From an uncultured Collinsella sp. (GTDB lineage: Bacteria > Actinomycetota > Coriobacteriia > Coriobacteriales > Coriobacteriaceae), in the NCBI GenBank assembly GCA_900762325.1, contig CAAFGG010000052.1:248001-312000 (forward strand): a stretch of 64,000 bases of DNA, written 5' to 3'. A program made the position numbers and the translations under genes. The first letter of the stretch is position 1, and every line of letters begins with the position of its first letter. The notes beneath the pieces are model-generated. The model searched no databases. It was not told the DNA's origin and saw nothing but the letters and a program-made list of their open reading frames with translations. This document shows positions 53,916 through 62,854 of this stretch, one piece after another.

Positions 53916-55720
53916 AGCTCAACAACCCCACTGTCAGCGACAACACCGAAAGCGGAGCACTCAATATGGTCAAGCTCACTATCGATAATTGCGAGGTCGT
54001 GGTACCCGAGCACACCACGATCCTGGACGCGGCCAAGTCCGTCGGTATCCAGATTCCCACCCTGTGCTACCTGCGCGATCTGAACGAGATCGGCGGCTGC
54101 CGCGTGTGCGTGGTCGAGGTTGAGGGCTGCGACCAGCTGGTTGCCGCCTGCAACAACTACGTGCTCGATGGCATGGTGGTCCACACCAACAGCCCCAAGG
54201 CCCGCGAGGCCCGTCGCACCAACGTGCAGCTGCTGCTGTCCCAGCACGATTCGCAGTGCACGAGCTGCGTGCGCAGCGGCAACTGCAACCTACAGACCAT
54301 CGCCAACGACCTGGGCATTTTCTATCTGCCGTATCAAAGGCATTTGGCGGGCGAGGGCTGGGATTTCGATTTCCCCATCATCCGCGAAAACGACAAGTGC
54401 ATCAAATGCATGCGGTGCATCAAGGTATGCGAGAGCGTGCAGGGCCTAGGGATTTGGGACCTGACCAACCGCGCCACGCATACCGCCGTGGGTACCCGCG
54501 GGCGCACGCCGATCGGCAAGACCGATTGCGTCGCGTGCGGCCAGTGCATTACGCATTGCCCGACGGGCGCACTGCGCGAGCGCGACGATACCGAGACCGT
54601 GTTCGACGCGCTCGCTAATCCTGACAAGATCGTGTTGGTGCAGATTGCGCCGGCCGTGCGTAGCGCCTGGGGCGAGGAGCTCGGCATTCCGCGCGAGGAG
54701 GCTACCGTCGAGCGCCTGGCTTGCGCGCTGCGCCGCGTTGGCTTTGAGTACGTGTTCGACACCGATTTCTCGGCCGACCTCACCATTATGGAGGAGGGCT
54801 CCGAACTGCTCGAGCGCCTAGGGAAGGCCGTCAAGGGCGAGGGCGACAGCCACGGCTGGCCTATGTTTACGAGCTGCTGCCCGGGCTGGGTGCGCTTTGT
54901 GAAGGCGCGTTACCCCGAGTTTGTCGACAGCCTGTCCACGTCAAAGTCGCCGCAGCAGATGTTCGGCGCCATCGCCAAGACATACTACGCCAAGGTGCTG
55001 GGCGTGGAGCCCGAGCGCTTGTTCGTGGTGTCCGTGATGCCGTGCACGGCCAAGAAGGCCGAGTGTGCGCTGCCGAGCATGGTGGGCGAGGACGGCACGC
55101 CCGACGTGGACGTTGCGCTGACGGTGCGCGAGATGGTGCGCATGATCCGCGCGAGCCACGTGAGCGTGGACACGCTGGTCGAGGAGCCGCTCGACACGCC
55201 GCTGGGCTTTGGCACGGGCGCGGGTGTGATCTTTGGCGCCACGGGCGGCGTGATGGAGGCCGCCGTGCGCTCGGCATATTACCTGGTGACGGGCAAGAAC
55301 CCCGACGCCGATTTCTTTACCGACGTGCGCGGCCTGGACGGCTGGAAGGAAGCCGTGGCCGATATCGATGGCACCAAGGTGCGCGTCGCCGTGGCACACG
55401 GGCTGGGCAATGCCGCCCGCCTGCTCGACGCAATTCGCGACGGCCGTGTGAGCTATGACTTTGTCGAGGTCATGGCGTGCCCCGGCGGCTGCGTCGGTGG
55501 TGGCGGTCAGCCCATCCACGACGGTTGCGAGCTGGCTGCCGAGCGTGGCCAGGTGCTCTGGGGCCTCGATGCGAACGCCGAGATTCGCTTCTCGCACGAG
55601 AATCTCGATGTCCAGGCGTGCTATCGCGAGTTCTTGGGCGAGCCGCTCTCGCCGCTGGCCGAGGAGCTGCTGCATACCGACCATCACGCATGGACGATGC
55701 CTAACGAGGGGACGTGCTAG
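53909..55720 (+). CDS. [FeFe]-hydrogenase, group A type, with N-terminal Fe-S domains
   Basis: Makes or oxidises H2 at an H-cluster. The product is 603 aa. An N-terminal 2Fe-2S domain covers residues 15-95 (PTLCYLRDLNEIGGCRVC), then the His-Cys3 motif HDSQCTSCVRSGNC, then two 4Fe-4S clusters (CIKCMRCIKVCE and CVACGQCITHCPTGAL). The H-cluster motifs are complete: FTSCCPGW, MPCTAKKAE, and ACPGGCVGGGGQP. The small C-terminal part is present. The ATG at 53909 overlaps the upstream stop in ATGGTAG. The maturation genes hydEFG are not in the window. Confidence 0.93.
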   Translation: MVELNNPTVSDNTESGALNMVKLTIDNCEVVVPEHTTILDAAKSVGIQIPTLCYLRDLNEIGGCRVCVVEVEGCDQLVAACNNYVLDGMVVHTNSPKAREARRTNVQLLLSQHDSQCTSCVRSGNCNLQTIANDLGIFYLPYQRHLAGEGWDFDFPIIRENDKCIKCMRCIKVCESVQGLGIWDLTNRATHTAVGTRGRTPIGKTDCVACGQCITHCPTGALRERDDTETVFDALANPDKIVLVQIAPAVRSAWGEELGIPREEATVERLACALRRVGFEYVFDTDFSADLTIMEEGSELLERLGKAVKGEGDSHGWPMFTSCCPGWVRFVKARYPEFVDSLSTSKSPQQMFGAIAKTYYAKVLGVEPERLFVVSVMPCTAKKAECALPSMVGEDGTPDVDVALTVREMVRMIRASHVSVDTLVEEPLDTPLGFGTGAGVIFGATGGVMEAAVRSAYYLVTGKNPDADFFTDVRGLDGWKEAVADIDGTKVRVAVAHGLGNAARLLDAIRDGRVSYDFVEVMACPGGCVGGGGQPIHDGCELAAERGQVLWGLDANAEIRFSHENLDVQACYREFLGEPLSPLAEELLHTDHHAWTMPNEGTC

Positions 55721-55722
55721 TG

Positions 55723-56778
55723 ATGCGCGCGTTTGATTTTGAAATGTCGCGCCGGGGGTTTGCCTCGGCGCTCGCCGCGGGCGCCCTGTCACTTGCGCTC
55801 GCGGGCTGTGGCGGCGGGGCTGCCGGTGCCGGGTCCGCCGCGGGCTCGGCTGCCACGGACGGCGCCGGTGCTGCCGCAGAGCCGGTCGAGGTGCACGTCG
55901 CCTCGCTCAAGGGGCCGACCTCGATTGGCCTGGTGCAGTTTATGGACCAGGCTGCCGATGGCGAGACGGACAATGAGTTCGACTTTGCGATCAACACTGC
56001 CGCCGACGAGATTGTGCCCAAGGTCATTCAGGGCGATATCGATATCGCCCTGGTGCCCGCCAACGTGGCGAGCGTGCTCTACAACAAGACCGAGGGCGCG
56101 GTGCAGGTCATCGACATCAACACGCTGGGCGTGCTGAACGTTGTGACGGGCGACGCGAGTGTGGCCTCGTTTGGCGATCTGGCGGGCCATACTGTCTATA
56201 TGACGGGCAAGGGCACCACGCCGGAGTACGTCATGAACTACCTGCTGGAGCGCGCGGACTTGGCCGGTCAGGTGACGCTCGAGTTTAAGAGCGAGCCTAC
56301 CGAGGTGCTCTCGGCTCTGCTTGCCGACCCGACTGCCGTGGGCGTGCTACCCGAGCCGTTCAAGACGGCGGCTATCGCCAAGAGCGAGGGCAAGCTGTCG
56401 GCACCGGTGAGCCTGACCGATGTGTGGGACGAGCTGGAAGGAGACACGGGCTCGCGCTTGCTGACGGGTGTGACCGTGGTGCGCCGTGCCTTTGCCGAGG
56501 AGCATCCCGAGGCCGTGGCGGAATTCCTGAGCTGCCATGAGGCGAGCGTGAAGGCCGTCAATGCGGCGCCGGCAGACTGGGCGCAGGCCGTAGTCGATGC
56601 GGGTATCGTCGATAACGCCACGATTGCCGAAAAGGCGATTCCCGGGTGCATGCTCGTGTGCCAGACGGGGAAGGATGTGAGGGCGGCACTTAGTGGGTAT
56701 CTGCAGGTGCTGGCCGACGTGGACGCGAGCGCCGTGGGTGGTAAACTTCCGGCTGACGATTTCTACTACATGGAGTAG
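55723..56778 (+). CDS. ABC transporter substrate-binding lipoprotein (NitT/TauT-like)
   Basis: A 351-aa extracytoplasmic binding protein. The N-terminus carries both a twin-arginine-like SRRGFAS and a lipobox LALAGC near residue 31. The mature part (from EVHVASLKGPTSIGLVQF) has the two-lobed fold of NMT1/SsuA-type proteins with motifs QGDIDIALVPANVASVLY and YMTGKGTTPEYVMNYLL. The ligand is unknown. It starts 2 bases after the hydrogenase stop codon and 3 bases before the permease gene, so it belongs to the same operon. Confidence 0.85.
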   Translation: MRAFDFEMSRRGFASALAAGALSLALAGCGGGAAGAGSAAGSAATDGAGAAAEPVEVHVASLKGPTSIGLVQFMDQAADGETDNEFDFAINTAADEIVPKVIQGDIDIALVPANVASVLYNKTEGAVQVIDINTLGVLNVVTGDASVASFGDLAGHTVYMTGKGTTPEYVMNYLLERADLAGQVTLEFKSEPTEVLSALLADPTAVGVLPEPFKTAAIAKSEGKLSAPVSLTDVWDELEGDTGSRLLTGVTVVRRAFAEEHPEAVAEFLSCHEASVKAVNAAPADWAQAVVDAGIVDNATIAEKAIPGCMLVCQTGKDVRAALSGYLQVLADVDASAVGGKLPADDFYYME

Positions 56779-56781
56779 CCC

Positions 56782-58161
56782 GTGCGTGCGTTTGCTCGAC
56801 AAATGACAGAGCGTATGAAGGCGGTGGCGGCAGCAGGTGCCGTTGCCGCCTTTTGGCTTGCCGTGTGGGTCTTCGCGGCGGCGCTGGTGGCACAGCCGTT
56901 GATTTTGCCGGGGCCGGGTACTGTTGCCTTGGCGCTGCTGCGCCTGGTGTGCGATGGCGGTACCTGGGCGATTTTGGCGGGCTCGGGCGCGCGGATACTG
57001 GGCGGGCTGGCGCTTGCCGCGGCGTGCGGCGGCGTGATGGCGGGAGCCTCGGTGCGGTCGCTGACGTTTGCCCGTTTGGTGGCCCCGGCGCTTTCGTTTG
57101 TTAAGGCGACGCCGGTTGCCTGCATAGTGGTCTTGCTGCTCATTTGGTTGGGGTCGGCGCGCGTGAGCATTGCGGCGGTCTTTTTGATGGCACTGCCGGG
57201 CGTATATTTCTCGCTGGTCGAGGGCTTGGTACAAGTGGATAAGCCGCTGGAGCAGATGTTTCGTCTGCATGGCGTGCGGGGCTGGCGACTGTTTTGCGCC
57301 CACGTCTGGCGCGAAGTCCTGCCGTTTGTGCTTTCGTGTGCCCGCGCCGTGATTGGCATGAGCTGGAAGGCCGGTGTGGCGGCGGAGCTGATCGGCATGG
57401 CGACGGGCACCGTGGGCGAGCGCATCTATCAGGCAAAGCTTTTGATTGAGACTGCCGATTTGCTGGCCTGGACCGTGCTGGTTGTTATGGCTTCGTGGGC
57501 ATGCGAGCGCGTGCTGGTGTGGCTGCTGCGGGCTTCGGGGCCTGCGGCGTGGCGTGCGGCGGTGCTGTCGCATGGACGCGGCTTGCGCGGGCGTGCGAGC
57601 GGTTCTGCTGGCGGCGGGGTTGCGGCGGAGCTTGCGCTTGCCGTGGGCGATCGCGCGCCCTGGGCGCCGGCGCTGGATGGTCTGGTGCTCAACGTGCCTG
57701 CGGGTGGGCGTATCTGTGTGATGGGCACCTCGGGCGTGGGCAAGTCGACGCTGCTTGCGCTGGCGGCGGGGGAGTGCGCGCCGTGCTCCATGGTGCTTCA
57801 GGATGTGCGCCTGGTAGAGGGCGCCTCGGCTTTGGATAACGTGCTGGTGTGCGCCGACGCGCGCGCGGACGCCTCGAGTGCCGCGGCCCTGTTGCGCCGG
57901 TTGGTGCCGGGGGTCGATGTGCATGCTCGCGTGGCCGAGCTTTCGGGCGGGCAGCGCCGCCGCGTCGAGATTGCCCGCGCCCTGCTGTGCCCGGGCGTCG
58001 CGGTGATTCTTGACGAGCCCTTTACCGGCCTGGATGCCGCCGCGCGCGATGCGACGACCAAGGTCGTGCTCGACCTGCTCGACGGCCGCATGCTGTTGCT
58101 TGCCACGCATGATGCCGCTGACGCTCGGGCCCTCAATATCTCGGACATCATCACACTCTAA
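56782..58161 (+). CDS. ABC transporter, permease and ATPase fused in one chain
   Basis: A 459-aa fusion. Residues 1-260 are a SsuC/TauC-like permease with about six membrane helices and the coupling motif GMSWKAGVAAELIGMATGTVG. Residues ~275-459 are the ATPase: Walker A GTSGVGKST, Q-loop LQDVRLVEG, signature LSGGQRRRVEIARAL, Walker B VAVILDEPFTGLD, and the switch His in LLATHDAAD. In related nitrate/sulfonate/thiamine-precursor systems the two are separate. The ATPase half is short (about 185 residues) but keeps all motifs. A GTG start at 56782 has GGAG upstream. It is the last gene of the operon. Confidence 0.88.
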   Translation: MRAFARQMTERMKAVAAAGAVAAFWLAVWVFAAALVAQPLILPGPGTVALALLRLVCDGGTWAILAGSGARILGGLALAAACGGVMAGASVRSLTFARLVAPALSFVKATPVACIVVLLLIWLGSARVSIAAVFLMALPGVYFSLVEGLVQVDKPLEQMFRLHGVRGWRLFCAHVWREVLPFVLSCARAVIGMSWKAGVAAELIGMATGTVGERIYQAKLLIETADLLAWTVLVVMASWACERVLVWLLRASGPAAWRAAVLSHGRGLRGRASGSAGGGVAAELALAVGDRAPWAPALDGLVLNVPAGGRICVMGTSGVGKSTLLALAAGECAPCSMVLQDVRLVEGASALDNVLVCADARADASSAAALLRRLVPGVDVHARVAELSGGQRRRVEIARALLCPGVAVILDEPFTGLDAAARDATTKVVLDLLDGRMLLLATHDAADARALNISDIITL

Positions 58162-58217
58162 ATATTTACTCAGCAACAAAATGATCCGTTTTTCTCCGTC
58201 CCCATAGGGGCGGGTGT

Positions 58218-58262
58218 GGTATTCTTTCTGCGGGGTATTACATAAGAATACCAAGTAATACC
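58218..58262. promoter_or_regulatory. Interleaved inverted repeats, candidate antitoxin operator
   Basis: GGTATTC (58218-58224) is inverted at 58246-58252 (GAATACC), and GGTATTAC (58234-58241) is inverted at 58255-58262 (GTAATACC). The two pairs interlock. Such paired operators are typical of autoregulated toxin-antitoxin promoters. Confidence 0.6.
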
Positions 58263-58376
58263 AACGCCGTAGAAACAAACTCCAGATGCGGGCCAATCGG
58301 GTTGCCTTCACAGCCCGTCGCCCAGCCGCGCGGCCCGCATCTATCCGCACTACCGTCGTTTCAAAAAGGAAGCGCC

Positions 58377-58580
58377 ATGGCAGAACACATGACCCCGGTT
58401 GTCGCGAAGGTCTTGCCCGAGGAAAAGGCAGCCTTCGCGGCGGCAACCCAGCTCGTGGGCACCACGCCGTCCAACGCCATCCGCATGTTCATCGCCGCCT
58501 TCAATCGCTGCGGCACCTTTCCGTTCGACATTTCGCCCAACGGGGCCTTTGGCGCTGCGCCCGATTCTCATCAACAATGA
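58377..58580 (+). CDS. RelB/DinJ-type antitoxin-like protein, orphan
   Basis: A 67-aa protein with the ribbon-helix-helix pattern of RelB/DinJ antitoxins: VVAKVLPEEKAAFAAATQLV, then TTPSNAIRMFIAAF, then GTFPFDIS. In intact modules a RelE/YafQ toxin gene follows within a few bases; here the stop is followed by a family B palindrome and then a CPBP protease gene, with no toxin frame on either strand. The ATG at 58377 has AAAAGGA upstream. It may be a solitary antitoxin or regulator. Confidence 0.78.
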   Translation: MAEHMTPVVAKVLPEEKAAFAAATQLVGTTPSNAIRMFIAAFNRCGTFPFDISPNGAFGAAPDSHQQ

Positions 58581-58593
58581 CTGTTTCAAACTG

Positions 58594-58651
58594 CCGGCAC
58601 TTGGGGACGTTCCTTTTCAGCCGGCAGTTAAGGAACGTCCCCAAGTGCCGG
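58594..58651. repeat. Family B palindrome (58 bp) after the antitoxin-like gene
   Basis: Perfect 22-bp arms (58594-58615 and 58630-58651, core ACTTGGGGACGTTCCTT) and a 14-base loop, followed by GTTTTT. The T run means it can also work as a terminator. Confidence 0.88.
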
Positions 58652-58669
58652 GTTTTTGAGGAGGTTGGC

Positions 58670-59581
58670 ATGCTCAATGCGATGATTTGGGCGCTTGCCT
58701 GTTTTGGCGTCGTCGCTGCCGATATTGCCCTGAGCGTCGTTTTGTTCTCCGCCCTTGGCGTCGCATCGGTGTTCATGGGTTTTTCGATCGATGATTTCGA
58801 CATCCAATTGCTTCAGGCCGCCGCGCAGACGGCGTCGCTTTTGATGGCGCTGCTGTGGTGGCGTTATCTGTGGCCGCGTTCGTTTATGGCACGCCGGCAA
58901 AGCGCGCATCCGCTCGGCGGGGGAGCGCGTGGGGCGTGGAAACGTATTGCCTGCGTTATCGTGATCGGCCTGGCCCTGCAGGTGGTTGTTGGCTACGTGA
59001 CCGACGCCGTGCTGTCGCTGCTGCCCGAGGCCGCGGCCGACTACAGCGAGCTTGTCGAGGAAACAGGCATGGGCGACACCAGCTATCTCGCCGTCCTGAC
59101 TACGGTGCTCGGCGCCCCATTTTGTGAGGAGCTGCTGGTGCGCGGCATTATTTTTGAGTTTTCGCTCCGAGCGTTTAATCCGCAGTGCCGCCCACTTTGG
59201 AAGCGCCGGCGTCGTGCGAGCGCGCAGAACGGCGCCATGGTGCCCTGGGTGGCCCCAAGTACGTGGGGTATCGCCGCGGCGATTGTGCTGCAGGCGGCAA
59301 TCTTCGGTTTTATGCACATGAATTGGGTGCAGGGTTGCTACGCGGGTGCCGCCGGCCTCATCTTTGGCTGGGTGCTCGTGACGACCGGAAAGCTCCGCTA
59401 CACGATCCTACTGCACTTCGCCTTTAATGCCGGGTCGTATCTCATGACGTTGCTCTGGTTTGTGAACACGCCGTTCGACGTGGCAATTACGGTCGCCATC
59501 GCCGGCGTCATCCTCGTTGAGGCAATGCGCTCGCTGCGCCACGCGTGTGGGATGGACGCAGCGAGCGCACCGCTGCCCTAG
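58670..59581 (+). CDS. CPBP family intramembrane metalloprotease
   Basis: A 303-aa membrane protein with about eight hydrophobic segments. The Abi/CPBP motifs are present: EELLVRG (EExxxR), FGFMHMN, and LHFAFNAG (HxxxN), which form a glutamate/histidine metal site. Bacterial members are linked to bacteriocin immunity or protein processing; the substrate is unknown. The ATG at 58670 has GAGGAGG upstream. Its stop codon and that of the convergent ygiQ-like gene share the palindrome CTAG. Confidence 0.87.
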   Translation: MLNAMIWALACFGVVAADIALSVVLFSALGVASVFMGFSIDDFDIQLLQAAAQTASLLMALLWWRYLWPRSFMARRQSAHPLGGGARGAWKRIACVIVIGLALQVVVGYVTDAVLSLLPEAAADYSELVEETGMGDTSYLAVLTTVLGAPFCEELLVRGIIFEFSLRAFNPQCRPLWKRRRRASAQNGAMVPWVAPSTWGIAAAIVLQAAIFGFMHMNWVQGCYAGAAGLIFGWVLVTTGKLRYTILLHFAFNAGSYLMTLLWFVNTPFDVAITVAIAGVILVEAMRSLRHACGMDAASAPLP

Positions 59582-61719
59582 TTGCGGCGACCGCCGCCGT
59601 TGGCGCCCTGTCGTCCCTGGGCCGCGCGATTGCGGCCGGCGGTGTTCTGCGCACGCGACATGCCGCCGTGGCCCTTGCTGCCCTTGGGCCCCTTGCCGGC
59701 GGCGCCACCGTGGGCCTTGCCGCCCTTCTTGCCAGTGCCGTGTCCGCCGCTGGCCGATGTCTCGCCCGGGCGCGGCGGCACGGGGCGAATCAGGCAATGC
59801 TTGGTGTAGCCGATTAGGTCGCGACGGCCGGCCTTTTCCAGTGCCTCGCGCACGAGCTTGTAGTTCTCGGGTTTGCGGTATTGGATCAGCGCACGCTGCA
59901 TGGCCTTCTCGTGCGGGTCACGCGCTACGTAGATCGGCTGCATGGTACGCGGATCTACGCCGGTGTAGTACATGCAGGTCGACATGGTGGACGGGGTGGG
60001 GTAGAAGTCCTGCACCTGCTCGGGCATGTAGCCCATGTCGCGCACGGCTTCGGCAAGGTCCACAGCTTCCTTCATCGTCGAGCCGGGGTGGCTCGAGATG
60101 AGGTACGGCACAACGTACTGCTTGAGTCCATACTCGCGGTTCAGGCGCTCAAATTTGCGGCAGAACGCATCGTAGACGGCTCGGCTCGGCTTGCCCATCA
60201 CAGAGAGCACCGCGTCGCTCACATGCTCGGGTGCCACGCGTAGCTGGCCCGAGACATGGTGCTCCAGCAGCTCGCGCAAAAACTCGTCCGAGGCATCGGC
60301 CATGGTGTAGTCAAAGCGTATGCCGCTGCGCACGAAGACCTTTTTGACGCCCGGCAGTTGACGCAGGTCGCGCAGCAGCTGTGTGTAGCCGCTCTCGTCG
60401 ACCACCATGTTCTTGCACACGCTCGGCCACAGGCAGCGCTTGTTCTTGCACACGCCGTGCTTGAGCTGCTTGTCGCAGGCGGGACGGCTAAAGTTGGCCG
60501 TCGGTCCTCCCACGTCGTTGATGTAGCCCTTAAACTCGGGATCGCGCGTGAGCAGCTCGGCCTCGCGCATAATCGAGTCGTGGCTGCGCATCTGCAGCAC
60601 GCGGCCCTGGTGGAAGGTGAGGGCGCAAAACGAGCACTCGCCAAAACAGCCGCGGTTGGAGCTAATGGAAAACTTGATCTCGGCAAAGGCCGGCACGCCG
60701 CCCGCCGCGTCGTAATCGGGATGCCAATCGCGTGCGTAGGGGAGTTCGGCCACCTCGTCTATCTCGTCGGTGGTGAGTGTCGCCGACGGTGGGTTCTGCA
60801 CCACATAGACGCTGTTGGGATAGGGCTCTACCAGGCGATGTCCGGTGATGGGGTCCATATTCTGCTGCTGCACGTTAAAACTGCGCGCGTAGTTGAGCTT
60901 GTCGGCGGCAAGGTCGTCCCAGCTGGGCAGCAGGTCGTAGTCGTAGACCTCGTCGAGCGAACCCGTGCGGTAAACGGTGCCATTGATATAGGTGATCTGG
61001 TCCACGGGCAGTCCCGCGTCGAGCGCGTCGGCGATCTCGACGATCGCGTGCTCGCCCATGCCGTAGATGAGGATGTCGGCGCCCGAGTCGAGCAGTACCG
61101 AGCGCTTGAGCTTGTCCTGCCAGTAGTCGTAGTGGGCCAGACGGCGTAGGCTCGCCTCGATGCCGCCGATGATGATGGGGGCATCCTTGAACGTCTGGCG
61201 GATGAGGTTGCCGTAGACCGTGACGGCACGATTGGGACGGCGCCCCTCCTCGCCACCGGGGGTATAGGCGTCGGTGTGGCGGCGATGCTTGGTCACCGAA
61301 TAGTGGTTGACCATGGAGTCCATGTTGCCGGCACTGACGAGAAAGCCTAGGCGCGGCTCGCCGAGCGCGGTGATGCTGGCGGGGTCGGTCCAGTCGGGCT
61401 GGCAGATGATGCCCACCTTGTAGCCGTGCGCGTCGAGGACGCGACTGATGATGGCCATGCCAAAGCTGGGATGGTCCACGTAGGCGTCGCCGCAGATGTA
61501 GACAAAGTCGCACTGGTCCCAGCCGCGCGCATCCATGTCGGCGCGGCTGACGGGGAGAAATTTGTCGCGGCCCGGGCGCCAGGGGCGGGCGGGCGTCGCT
61601 TGGGAATGCTTGGCGCGGGCGACCGTGGCCTGGACCTTGCCGCCGCGCTTTTGCTGCTGGCTCTGTTTGCCCTGCTGACTGCGCTGGTTATTCTGAGCGT
61701 GCTGAGGCTTTTTTGCCAC
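59578..61719 (-). CDS. YgiQ family radical SAM protein
   Basis: A 713-aa predicted radical S-adenosylmethionine enzyme of unknown reaction. The Fe-S motif is CFGECSFCAL (CxxxCxxC). Other conserved blocks are YICGDAYVDHPSFGMAIISR, IIGGIEASLRRLAHYDYW and YFTPTP-like FYPTPSTMSTCMYYTG. Both ends are low in complexity: a Gln/Lys-rich N-terminus and a Gly/Lys/Arg-rich C-terminus (last 60 residues). A GTG at 61719 was chosen because GGGAGGGA lies just upstream. It overlaps the convergent CPBP gene by 4 bases. Confidence 0.92.
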   Translation of the reverse strand: MAKKPQHAQNNQRSQQGKQSQQQKRGGKVQATVARAKHSQATPARPWRPGRDKFLPVSRADMDARGWDQCDFVYICGDAYVDHPSFGMAIISRVLDAHGYKVGIICQPDWTDPASITALGEPRLGFLVSAGNMDSMVNHYSVTKHRRHTDAYTPGGEEGRRPNRAVTVYGNLIRQTFKDAPIIIGGIEASLRRLAHYDYWQDKLKRSVLLDSGADILIYGMGEHAIVEIADALDAGLPVDQITYINGTVYRTGSLDEVYDYDLLPSWDDLAADKLNYARSFNVQQQNMDPITGHRLVEPYPNSVYVVQNPPSATLTTDEIDEVAELPYARDWHPDYDAAGGVPAFAEIKFSISSNRGCFGECSFCALTFHQGRVLQMRSHDSIMREAELLTRDPEFKGYINDVGGPTANFSRPACDKQLKHGVCKNKRCLWPSVCKNMVVDESGYTQLLRDLRQLPGVKKVFVRSGIRFDYTMADASDEFLRELLEHHVSGQLRVAPEHVSDAVLSVMGKPSRAVYDAFCRKFERLNREYGLKQYVVPYLISSHPGSTMKEAVDLAEAVRDMGYMPEQVQDFYPTPSTMSTCMYYTGVDPRTMQPIYVARDPHEKAMQRALIQYRKPENYKLVREALEKAGRRDLIGYTKHCLIRPVPPRPGETSASGGHGTGKKGGKAHGGAAGKGPKGSKGHGGMSRAQNTAGRNRAAQGRQGANGGGRRN

Positions 61720-61972
61720 GATCCCTCCCGGTGTTTGTATGCTGCACGTAATTGTAACCAGTCTTTTTGGGACGGGGCTAAAAAGACTGGTGGAGTACAC
61801 GAGCTAGCGGATCGGGGCGTCGATGCGGGTGCCGTTTGTTTCCAGACTGTGTATCCCCGTGTCGAAGGAGCCGTCTCGCGCGCACGCCATGTTGTCAATG
61901 GGTTACAGTATGAACGGCGGCTATGTTTCCGCCAACGCACGAGAGGGTCGTCAACAAGGAGGATGCACGACG

Positions 61973-62689
61973 ATGCAGCGTGCCAAACAGATATCGGAGT
62001 CCATCGAACTGGGCATTATCCTGGCGCTCGCCGGCGGCTTTATGGATGTGTATTCGTACATTGGGCGCGACCATGTTTTCGCTAACGCGCAGACGGGCAA
62101 CATCTTGCTGGTGGGCGTGAGCATCTCGGAGGGCAATTGGGCACTTGCGGGGCGCTACTTCTTCCCTGTGGTGTCGTTTGCCGTGGGCATTATGCTTGCC
62201 GATCTGGTACACGAGCGGTTTGGCAGCGTGATCCACTGGCGTCAGGTGACGGTGTTCTTTGAAGCCGTCATCTTGCTGGGCGTGAGCTTTATCCCCGGTG
62301 GCGGTTACAACCTGCTCGCCAACTGCCTCACTTCGTTTGCCTGCGGCATGCAGGTCGAGAGCTTCCGCAAGATCCACGGTCACGGCATCGCTACGACCAT
62401 GTGTATCGGCAACTTGCGCAACGCGCTGCAAAACGTGGACGATTACATCATCACCCACAGGCGCGGCTTTTTGGAAAACGGCCTGCTGTACTTTGGCGTG
62501 ATCTTTACCTTTGTGTTTGGCGCCGTGTTGGGCAACTGGTGTATTGAGCGCATGGGCCTGCACGCCATCGTCGTGGCGAGTTTGCTGCTGTTTGTCGCGT
62601 TTGCCATCATGTTCATCGACCGCGAGCGCGACTTGCGCTTACGCTGGAAGGTTGCGGCCGAGGCTTGGAAAGAGGGCTGTCGAAAGTAA
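61973..62689 (+). CDS. YoaK family membrane protein (DUF1275)
   Basis: A 238-aa protein with six predicted membrane helices. GGFMDVYSYIGRDHVFANAQ followed by TGNILLVG is the family signature, and ASCGMQVESFRK-like FACGMQVESFRKIHG and TTMCIGNLRNAL are also conserved. The function is unknown. The ATG at 61973 has AAGGAGG 9 bases upstream. A strong terminator follows. Confidence 0.9.
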   Translation: MQRAKQISESIELGIILALAGGFMDVYSYIGRDHVFANAQTGNILLVGVSISEGNWALAGRYFFPVVSFAVGIMLADLVHERFGSVIHWRQVTVFFEAVILLGVSFIPGGGYNLLANCLTSFACGMQVESFRKIHGHGIATTMCIGNLRNALQNVDDYIITHRRGFLENGLLYFGVIFTFVFGAVLGNWCIERMGLHAIVVASLLLFVAFAIMFIDRERDLRLRWKVAAEAWKEGCRK

Positions 62690-62694
62690 CCGAA

Positions 62695-62731
62695 TGCGGC
62701 AAAGGGGCTGCCCCTTTGCCGCAATATTTTT
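62695..62731 (+). terminator. Terminator after the YoaK-type gene
   Basis: A perfect 13-bp stem, TGCGGCAAAGGGG (62695-62707) with CCCCTTTGCCGCA (62711-62723), followed by ATATTTTT. Confidence 0.92.
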
Positions 62732-62739
62732 CATCATCT

Positions 62740-62798
62740 GTTGAAACGCTTTAACAATTTTGACGTTCTCACGTGTTTTTTGTTTCAAAAGCGTTAGG
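62740..62798 (+). promoter_or_regulatory. Candidate LacI-family operator region upstream of fucO
   Basis: GTTGAAACGCTTTAAC (62740-62755) is near-palindromic around a central CG, like LacI/GalR-family sites. A related inverse motif, GTTTCAAAAGCGTTAGG, lies at 62782-62798. TTGACG (62760-62765) between them resembles a -35. This suits sugar-dependent control. Confidence 0.5.
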
Positions 62799-62854
62799 AT
62801 GGGACTCATAGCGCGGGGCGTAATGGGTGCCCCGCACACGATGGGAGGCTATCA

